Below are positions 6,036 to 10,835 of a stretch of 10,835 nucleotides of DNA, one piece after another. This DNA comes from an uncultured Ruminococcus sp. (lineage in GTDB: Bacteria > Bacillota > Clostridia > Oscillospirales > Acutalibacteraceae). Both the position numbers and the translations under genes were made by a program. The stretch is from NCBI GenBank assembly GCA_902803585.1, contig CADCQO010000187.1, positions 1-10,835 on the forward strand. The letters run 5' to 3'. A model generated the notes under the pieces. That model did not search any database, was not told the origin of the DNA, and saw only the letters and a program-made list of their open reading frames with translations. Within the stretch, counting starts at the first letter, position 1; each line of letters opens with the position of its first letter.

Positions 6036-7232
6036 TCAGTTCACTGTCTTATAGCCGTGTCTGGCGAGTTCGTCCTTGATGCGCTGGATATGCTCATGGT
6101 TGCGGGTTTCCATAGAAAGACGGAGATAACAGGAATTGATATCGGTGTTGAGGTCGGCGCGGTCATGGCTGACAGCCACAACATTTGCCCCCAGTTTAGA
6201 AATAATTCTTGCGACGCTCTGCAGTTCGCCGGGCTTGTCGGTCAGGGCAATCGTAAATTCTGCCAGACGGCCGGTCTTTTGCAGACCTCTGTCAATCACT
6301 CTGGAGAGAATCGTCACGTCAATATTACCGCCCGATACCAGACAGCAGACTTTCTTTCCCTTGATGGGGAATTTATCAAACAATGCCGCCGCTACGGAAA
6401 CAGCGCCCGCACCCTCAGAAATCAGTTTCTGCTTTTCGATAAGGGACAGAATGGCGGTTGCTACTTCGTCATCGGTAACTGTCATAATTTCGTCAACGTA
6501 TTTGCTGCACAGGTCAAAGGTCAGCTCGCCGGGTGTCTTGACAGCAATACCGTCAGCAAAGGTATTGACGCTGTCAAGCGTTTCAATCTGATGATGTGCC
6601 ATAGAAAGGTACATAGAGGGTGCGCCAGCCGACTGTACGCCGTATACTTTTACTTTCGGATTCAGCGACTTGATCGCAAAGGCGACACCGCTGATCAGAC
6701 CGCCGCCGCCGATCGGCACAATAACAGCATCAATATCGGGAATCTGGTCTAAAATTTCAAGACCGATGGTACCCTGACCGGCAATAACCATTTCATCATC
6801 AAACGGGTGCACAAAGGTTGCGCCTGTTTCCTTCTGCAGTTCCACAGCCCTGTCGTGTGCATCGTCATAAGTGCCTTCTACCAGACAAACTTCTGCGCCG
6901 TAGCTCTTTGTTGCTTCCACTTTGGAAATCGGTGCGGAATTAGGCATACAAATGATGGACTTAATGCCGTAACGCTGGGCGGCTCTTGCGACACCCTGCG
7001 CATGATTGCCGGCTGAACACGCAATGACGCCTTTTGCCCTCTCCTCATCGGAAAGCTGTGAAATCTTGTAATACGCACCTCTTGCCTTGAAAGCACCGGT
7101 TACCTGAAGGTTTTCGGTTTTCAGATACAATTCGCATTCATCACAGAGATTGGTAGCACGAATCATATCTGTCGGACGGATAACTTCCTTGAGTACATAG
7201 GACGCATGATAAATTTTATCCAGAGTCAACAT
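6036..7232 (-). CDS. ilvA: Threonine ammonia-lyase (threonine dehydratase) with ACT domain
   Basis: A 398-residue fold-type II PLP enzyme that converts L-threonine to 2-oxobutanoate and ammonia through a 2-aminocrotonate intermediate, the entry step to isoleucine or to threonine fermentation. The PLP Schiff-base lysine is K49 in TGAFKARGA. SAGNHAQG (73-80) binds the substrate carboxylate, GGGGL (175-179) binds the PLP phosphate, and SGGN is at 300-303. Residues from about 325 to 398 form one ACT domain (EFTIALTDKPGELQSVARII), so some amino-acid regulation is likely. The length fits the roughly 400-residue clostridial type, shorter than E. coli IlvA (two ACT-like domains) and longer than E. 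coli TdcB (none). The ATG at 7232 has an AAGGGGAT ribosome site 6 nt upstream. It is first in an operon with ridA. Biosynthetic versus catabolic role cannot be settled here. Confidence 0.95.
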   Translation of the reverse strand: MLTLDKIYHASYVLKEVIRPTDMIRATNLCDECELYLKTENLQVTGAFKARGAYYKISQLSDEERAKGVIACSAGNHAQGVARAAQRYGIKSIICMPNSAPISKVEATKSYGAEVCLVEGTYDDAHDRAVELQKETGATFVHPFDDEMVIAGQGTIGLEILDQIPDIDAVIVPIGGGGLISGVAFAIKSLNPKVKVYGVQSAGAPSMYLSMAHHQIETLDSVNTFADGIAVKTPGELTFDLCSKYVDEIMTVTDDEVATAILSLIEKQKLISEGAGAVSVAAALFDKFPIKGKKVCCLVSGGNIDVTILSRVIDRGLQKTGRLAEFTIALTDKPGELQSVARIISKLGANVVAVSHDRADLNTDINSCYLRLSMETRNHEHIQRIKDELARHGYKTVN

Positions 7233-7288
7233 GATACTATCCCCTTTTTTCGGAATCCTTTATTCCTGATATTGCGTTTACCTATAAT

Positions 7289-7317
7289 AAAATACTGCTT
7301 TTTCCCCAAAAAGTCAA
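7289..7317 (-). promoter_or_regulatory. Probable sigma-A promoter of ilvA-ridA
   Basis: TTGACT at 7317-7312 and TATTTT at 7294-7289 are separated by 17 nt on the minus strand. A better -10 match, TATTAT at 7289-7284, is 22 nt from the -35 and so less likely. The start would be near 7282, giving a leader of about 50 nt. That is too short for a T-box or a leader-peptide attenuator. Confidence 0.6.
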
Positions 7318-7444
7318 GGTTTTTTCCATTCTTCGCGGCTCATCGCAGGGAAAACTTTTCAACCCGTCCGAACCGCTTCCGCCCCCTGTGCCGAAAACCC
7401 GCTTACCGCTCTGTATATGCCTGTTTTTGGTACATTTCCTGTTT
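7318..7444. other. Intergenic stretch without recognised features
   Basis: This is the central part of the 353-nt gap between the divergent ilvA and protease genes. It is C-rich on the plus strand (7365-7412). I see no ribosome site with a plausible frame, no RNA-like fold and no repeat in it. The flanks of the gap hold the two promoters and an inverted repeat, listed separately. Confidence 0.5.
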
Positions 7445-7487
7445 ATTGTCCGTTTTTGTTCATTGTAGACAAAAGCAAATGGACAAT
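7445..7487. repeat. Inverted repeat upstream of the protease promoter
   Basis: ATTGTCCGTTT (7445-7455) and AAATGGACAAT (7477-7487) are inverted copies with 10 of 11 positions pairing, separated by 21 nt. The element lies 18 bp upstream of the -35 of the protease promoter. The spacing of half-sites (centre to centre 32 bp, about three helical turns) suits binding by a regulator. It could also form a hairpin if transcribed. No regulator is identified. Confidence 0.45.
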
Positions 7488-7504
7488 ATCTTACAGTTTT
7501 AATA

Positions 7505-7532
7505 TTGAAAAAATATGAAAAAACGGTAAAAT
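7505..7532 (+). promoter_or_regulatory. Probable sigma-A promoter of the secreted peptidase gene
   Basis: TTGAAA (7505-7510) and TAAAAT (7527-7532) are separated by 16 nt on the plus strand in A/T-rich DNA. The start would be near 7539, giving a leader of about 47 nt that contains the AGGAGG site. Several other A/T-rich hexamers are close by, so the exact assignment is moderate. Confidence 0.55.
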
Positions 7533-7571
7533 TATTATTAGGAATTTGTTAACAGGGAAAAATAATTGTAC

Positions 7572-7577
7572 AGGAGG
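7572..7577 (+). promoter_or_regulatory. Ribosome binding site that fixes the TTG start of the peptidase
   Basis: A perfect AGGAGG lies 8 nt ahead of the TTG at 7586. No ATG or GTG in frame gives both a ribosome site and a signal peptide, so TTG is the start. A strong site paired with a weak start codon suggests moderate translation. Confidence 0.85.
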
Positions 7578-7585
7578 TCATTCAA

Positions 7586-10270
7586 TTGAAAAAGCTATTC
7601 CGTAAGATCACAGCAGCTTTGCTGGTCTCTGCCGTCACATTGTCGGCAGGCGCTCTCGGCACCTCTGCAGCAGCCGGTGAAACGGTGGAAGTAGTTCCGC
7701 ATATGGGATATCCCAATACCGTTTACACGATGGACGATTATCTGATCGCCCTCAAAAGAACCGCTCCGTCCAGCGAGGATCTCAAGGCAGCCCTTGATGC
7801 CGCTCAGAACTATGTGTCCGCTGTCGACAACAGCAAATCAAAGTATTTCCCGAAAATAGGCAATCAGGGCGGTGTCGGTTCGTGCGTGGCATGGTCGTGC
7901 GTATACTACCAGTTCACCAACGCCGTCAACAAGGCACTCGACAGAGAAGCAACGGACGATGCTACTTTCCAGCCTATGTTCATCTATAATATGTATAACG
8001 GCTGCAATAAGCCCCGTTTTCTTGAAAATCTCCTTTACAGCACCGGCTGTGCTCCCGTTTCTATGGTCAGCGATACACAGAACGACAAAACATGGAGTCC
8101 CGGCTATGATATCTGGCGTGAAGCCGCCAATTACCGTATTGTCGACTATATCGACTTTGCGCCGATGGGTGTAAGGGGCCGTGAAATCAGCTCCATTGAT
8201 GACCCTGACATCGCTGCTGTCAAGGCAGTACTCCGCAACGGCGATATCCTCTCTTATGCTGGGCCGATCTTCGACCATCAGTGGGGAAAAATCGTTGCAG
8301 CCCCCGGCGTAGATGAAGAAATCGTCGGAGAAGATATTGTTGTCAAATCTGTGGGCAGCGGTATCTGCAACCATATGCTGACAATCGTAGGCTATAACGA
8401 CAATATCTGGGTAGACCAGAACGGCAACGGCAAAGTGGACAGCGGTGAGCTGGGTGCTTTGAAAATTGCCAACTCATGGGGCGACCTGAGCCACAATGAC
8501 GGCTTTTTCTGGATCGCCTATGATGCCCTGAACGTTACTTCTTCTGTTGAGGGCGTAGTATCCGAGCCAAACAGATGTATCAGCATCAACGGCAGCGGAA
8601 AGTTCGTTGTCGCAAAGGATTACGGCTCTTCCGGTATGTTCCTCAAATATACGCTGAACTCCGACAACAGAACGGACAGCTATATTGAAATTACCGCAAA
8701 GCACAACACCACCGGCACAACCTATGTCAGAAAAGTAAACCCCTATCAGTTCTCCGATTACAATGTACAGTCCCAGAAACTCAACTATAACGGCGAAACC
8801 GGCTTCTGTGACGGCGCAATGATGGCTGACCTCAACAATATTATCCGTGATATCTCTCCTGACAATTTCAATGACTACACATGGAATGTCCGCTTTGTCG
8901 ATATCGGCAGAGATACCGCCCAGACAACCGTTAAGGAAGCAATGATCGTTGACGAAAATACCGGAAAAACCTATGAGCTGGATGCACAGTTCCCCTTTGA
9001 CCTGAATAAGTCTGAAAAGACCGTTTCCCTGAAAAATTACTATCATTTCTCCAAGCTCTATGTTCCGGCAGCGTCTGCCCTTACCGTTGGCAGCGCCCTC
9101 AAATTCACTTTCAGAACCGCTAACGAAACTTTCGGCACAACCCCCGTTAAATACACAATGACTGTTTCCAAAGACGGCAAACAGGTATTCTCCAAAGTGC
9201 ATAAGGCTTCTTCCATCGACAAGGCCAACGGTTCCTCTGTTGTCAAGGGAACATGGACGCCCACACAGACAGGTACTTACACCGTTACTATTGCTTCAAC
9301 AGATGCCGCCGGCCATACCGCCAAGCGCTCCGCTTCTTTCAGAGTTTACAACAAACTCCTTGCTGTTCGTGCCGTCAACATCGACAAGGGAAAGTATGTC
9401 AACACATACGACACCATTAAAATTACCCCCTCCATTACCGGCGGAACAGCACCCTACACCTATTCCTACTATTATGTCAAGGGCGGCAAAACCTACAAAA
9501 TCGCTGAAAACATCAAGAGCAGCACCAAATCAAAGACCTTCGGCAGCAACTCCGGAACATACAAGATTCTCGTAAAAGTCAAGGACGCTGAAGGAAAAAC
9601 CGCACAGGCCACACAAACTGTCGTTGTCACGCCTCCCCGTGTGGCAAAGATGATCTACAACAGAGATACCGCAATGGTCGGCAATTCCGTTTATGTCCAT
9701 GCAGACGTTAACTACCTTCCGGACTGCGTGAAGAAAAACGAATTCATCTATACCGTTGAGAAGGACGGCAAAACCCAGACCCTCAACTACACCGATCCCT
9801 ACTATCCGGAACAGGCAGTATGGAAGCCCACAGAAAAGGGAACATACAATGTTACGGTCACTGTCAAGTATAAGGATAAGGTCATCGCTACAAAAACAGA
9901 CCAGTACAACGTACTTTCTGAACACGCCAGTCAGCGCATGATTACCGTCAACGCTATCAGCTATATTTTCAACCAGAACGGCGGCGCAAACTACAAAGTG
10001 CATTACTGGGGCGGCAAGAGCGGTATCGGTGATGCCAACTGTATTTCTCTCAACAAGACAATCACCAAGAACATCGGCTTCTGGAATACAGCCCAGACCT
10101 TCCACCAGTTTGTTGCCTATATTCCCGAAGATGCTACCGGCTACAAGTTCCATATCGGCGACAGATGGTTCCCTGACGGCATCAATACCGGTGACGGCAG
10201 CGTGGCAACTTCCAACACAGCCTATATCTTCAACTACGATTACGACAGATGCGTCTATACAATGGAATAA
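7586..10270 (+). CDS. Secreted multidomain papain-family (C1) cysteine peptidase
   Basis: An 894-residue extracellular protein. Residues 1-30 form a signal peptide (KK, RK, hydrophobic core, Ala-rich cleavage region). A C1 peptidase domain spans about 85-320: oxyanion Q94 and nucleophile C100 in NQGGVGSCVAWS (the six-residue spacing of papain), catalytic H263 in NHMLTIVGY, and N296 in IANSWG. Between His and Asn, 277-288 (DQNGNGKVDSGE) matches an EF-hand calcium loop with D277, N279, N281, D285 and E288. A beta-rich region at about 335-470 may be a lectin-like domain. Three Ig/PKD-like domains follow (about 485-588, 590-682, 685-778), recognisable by the recurring W-x-PT-x2-GTY-x-VTV pattern. 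The end (about 786-894) is aromatic-rich (VHYWGG, GFWNTAQ, GDRWFPDG) and resembles a carbohydrate-binding module, a low-confidence guess. There is no LPxTG, SLH or dockerin. It is monocistronic. Substrate and cell attachment are unknown. Confidence 0.88.
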   Translation: MKKLFRKITAALLVSAVTLSAGALGTSAAAGETVEVVPHMGYPNTVYTMDDYLIALKRTAPSSEDLKAALDAAQNYVSAVDNSKSKYFPKIGNQGGVGSCVAWSCVYYQFTNAVNKALDREATDDATFQPMFIYNMYNGCNKPRFLENLLYSTGCAPVSMVSDTQNDKTWSPGYDIWREAANYRIVDYIDFAPMGVRGREISSIDDPDIAAVKAVLRNGDILSYAGPIFDHQWGKIVAAPGVDEEIVGEDIVVKSVGSGICNHMLTIVGYNDNIWVDQNGNGKVDSGELGALKIANSWGDLSHNDGFFWIAYDALNVTSSVEGVVSEPNRCISINGSGKFVVAKDYGSSGMFLKYTLNSDNRTDSYIEITAKHNTTGTTYVRKVNPYQFSDYNVQSQKLNYNGETGFCDGAMMADLNNIIRDISPDNFNDYTWNVRFVDIGRDTAQTTVKEAMIVDENTGKTYELDAQFPFDLNKSEKTVSLKNYYHFSKLYVPAASALTVGSALKFTFRTANETFGTTPVKYTMTVSKDGKQVFSKVHKASSIDKANGSSVVKGTWTPTQTGTYTVTIASTDAAGHTAKRSASFRVYNKLLAVRAVNIDKGKYVNTYDTIKITPSITGGTAPYTYSYYYVKGGKTYKIAENIKSSTKSKTFGSNSGTYKILVKVKDAEGKTAQATQTVVVTPPRVAKMIYNRDTAMVGNSVYVHADVNYLPDCVKKNEFIYTVEKDGKTQTLNYTDPYYPEQAVWKPTEKGTYNVTVTVKYKDKVIATKTDQYNVLSEHASQRMITVNAISYIFNQNGGANYKVHYWGGKSGIGDANCISLNKTITKNIGFWNTAQTFHQFVAYIPEDATGYKFHIGDRWFPDGINTGDGSVATSNTAYIFNYDYDRCVYTME

Positions 10271-10276
10271 CCTCTC

Positions 10277-10313
10277 ACAGCGGACAGTCCAAAAGACTGA
10301 CCGCTGTTTCTTT
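10277..10313 (+). terminator. Rho-independent terminator of the peptidase gene
   Basis: ACAGCGG (10277-10283) pairs with CCGCTGT (10301-10307). After one A-A mismatch CAGTC pairs with GACTG around the loop CAAAA, and the U-rich tail TTTCTTT follows. It starts 6 nt past the stop codon. The long stem and position make it a confident terminator. Confidence 0.88.
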
Positions 10314-10340
10314 GACGGCACATTACCTCCGAAAGTTCGG

Positions 10341-10390
10341 TGATATACTCCCGCCGCCTTAAAGTCGGGGGACTTCTTGCCCATTCAGCT
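10341..10390 (+). mobile_element. Possible IS200/IS605-type end remnant
   Basis: CTCCCG (10348-10353) pairs with CGGGGG (10366-10371) around a 12-nt loop, followed by GACTTCTTGCCCATT. A C/G hairpin just ahead of a GACTTCTTGC-like tail recalls subterminal ends of IS200/IS605 elements in Clostridia, from memory only. No tnpA, tnpB or second end lies in the window, so at most it is a relic or solitary end. It could also be an ordinary weak hairpin. Confidence 0.25.
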
Positions 10391-10421
10391 TAAAAAAATC
10401 CGAAATATTCCAAAAAGAGTC

Positions 10422-10451
10422 TTTACTATTCCCCTCATTGTATAGTATAAT
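10422..10451 (+). promoter_or_regulatory. Sigma-A promoter of fba
   Basis: TTTACT (10422-10427) and a perfect TATAAT (10446-10451) are separated by 18 nt. The start would be near 10458, giving a leader of about 60 nt that carries a hairpin near its 5' end. The strong -10 fits a highly expressed glycolytic gene. Confidence 0.75.
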
Positions 10452-10461
10452 AAAGCTGAGA

Positions 10462-10488
10462 TATGTGCAGGTGTCCGCACCTGTCATA
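10462..10488 (+). promoter_or_regulatory. Hairpin at the 5' end of the fba leader
   Basis: TATG (10462-10465) and GCAGGTG (10467-10473) pair with CACCTGT (10478-10484) and CATA (10485-10488), leaving one bulged U and the tetraloop UCCG, a member of the UNCG class. With transcription starting near 10458 the hairpin would sit within a few bases of the mRNA 5' end. There is no U-run behind it, so it is not a terminator. A role as a 5' mRNA stabiliser or protein site is inference. Confidence 0.55.
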
Positions 10489-10518
10489 CAAAATAAAATC
10501 TTTTGGAGCGTGATGACA

Positions 10519-10835
10519 ATGGCATTAGTCAACGCAGCAGAAATGCTGAAAAAAGCAAAGGCAGGCCACTATGCAGTAGGTCAGTTCAACATCAACAACC
10601 TTGAGTGGACAAAGGCAATCCTTCTTACTGCTCAGGAACTCAATTCCCCTGTTATCCTCGGTGTGTCTGAGGGCGCAGGCAAGTACATGACAGGCTTCAA
10701 GACTGTTGCTGCTATGGTAAAGGCAATGGACGAATCTCTCGGCATCACCGTACCGGTTGCTCTGCATCTCGATCACGGCACATACGAGGGCTGCTACAAG
10801 TGCATCAAGGCAGGCTTTACTTCTATCATGTTCGA
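10519..10835 (+). CDS. fba: Class II fructose-1,6-bisphosphate aldolase, N-terminal part (runs off the right edge)
   Basis: Zinc-dependent glycolytic enzyme that splits fructose 1,6-bisphosphate into dihydroxyacetone phosphate and glyceraldehyde 3-phosphate in the cytoplasm. 105 full codons are present. MALVNAAEML at the start and YAVGQFNINNLEW (18-30) are typical of the Firmicutes class II type. ALHLDHG (81-87) holds the catalytic Asp (D85) and the first zinc-ligand His (H86), and GFTSIMFD follows at the edge. Family length is about 285-310 residues, so two thirds is missing. Start codons GTG 10510 and ATG 10513 are also in frame. I chose 10519 because the family begins M-A/P-L-V, although GGAG at 10505 is 10 nt from it and 4 nt from 10513. 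Codon use is strongly biased, as expected for high expression. Confidence 0.95.
   Translation, partial: MALVNAAEMLKKAKAGHYAVGQFNINNLEWTKAILLTAQELNSPVILGVSEGAGKYMTGFKTVAAMVKAMDESLGITVPVALHLDHGTYEGCYKCIKAGFTSIMF

Noticed and set aside
5976..6752. 258-codon open frame on the plus strand opposite ilvA
   Set aside because: The ilvA reading frame has every catalytic motif of its family. The opposite frame has no recognisable domain and no ribosome site.
7233..7420. T-box or amino-acid attenuator upstream of ilvA
   Set aside because: The leader from the predicted promoter is only about 50 nt, with no T-box motif, leader peptide or terminator stem.
7206..7502. 98-codon plus-strand frame across the ilvA/peptidase gap
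   Set aside because: It starts inside ilvA antisense, crosses the ilvA promoter and has Phe/Arg/Cys-rich non-protein-like composition.
8414..8449. Dockerin-type calcium repeat, which would link the peptidase to a cellulosome or amylosome
   Set aside because: Dockerins carry two such loops in about 60-70 residues, usually terminal. Here a single loop is inside the catalytic domain between His and Asn.
9530..10384. 284-codon open frame on the minus strand opposite the peptidase 3' end
   Set aside because: It is antisense to the coherent Ig-like and C-terminal domains and would read through the peptidase terminator hairpin. No ribosome site is visible.
1..10835. Starch-degrading or amylosome gene cluster joining pullulanase and peptidase
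   Set aside because: They are on opposite strands, separated by more than 6 kb of unrelated metabolic and metal genes, and no scaffoldin, cohesin or dockerin is seen.

Overview
The window reads as ordinary chromosome from a low-to-mid GC Gram-positive gut-type anaerobe of the Clostridia, most likely Ruminococcus or a close Oscillospiraceae relative. The reasons are strong AGGAGG-type ribosome sites, textbook sigma-A promoters, a secreted type I pullulanase, a large secreted papain-like peptidase of a type familiar from rumen and gut Firmicutes, and a class II aldolase of the Firmicutes type. The genus is inferred from protein style, not proven. Most of the window (1-7232) is coded leftward on the minus strand; the last third (7586-10835) is coded rightward.

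Reading right to left on the minus strand: (i) ilvA (threonine ammonia-lyase with ACT domain) and ridA (imine/enamine deaminase) form an operon in which RidA clears the reactive product of IlvA, ending in a hairpin with a run of eight U. (ii) A zinc-ribbon Nudix hydrolase starts only 17 nt past that U-run and has no clear promoter of its own. (iii) A metal-efflux operon comprises a free-standing 73-residue HMA metallochaperone-like protein followed 9 nt later by a P1B-2 (Zn/Cd/Pb) ATPase that lacks an N-terminal HMA domain. It has a consensus promoter whose -35 overlaps the Nudix stop codon, an ArsR/SmtB-like palindromic operator at the start of transcription, and a strong terminator at its end. 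(iv) An AI-2E family membrane protein follows with its own near-perfect promoter. (v) The N-terminal 337 codons of a secreted type I pullulanase run off the left edge.

On the plus strand, a TTG-started 894-residue secreted C1 (papain-fold) peptidase occupies 7586-10270. All four active-site positions are present (Q94, C100, H263, N296), and a canonical EF-hand loop lies between the catalytic His and Asn. Three Ig/PKD-like beta domains and a C-terminal module that looks carbohydrate-binding follow. A strong terminator, a possible IS200/IS605-type end remnant, and then the promoter, 5' leader hairpin and first 105 codons of a class II fructose-bisphosphate aldolase complete the window.

I found no tRNA, rRNA, CRISPR array, prophage or intact insertion sequence. 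The best leads are the Ca-loop-containing multidomain protease, the layered operator of the metal operon, the terminator placed directly before the Nudix gene, and the two possible start sites (secreted or cytoplasmic) of the pullulanase.
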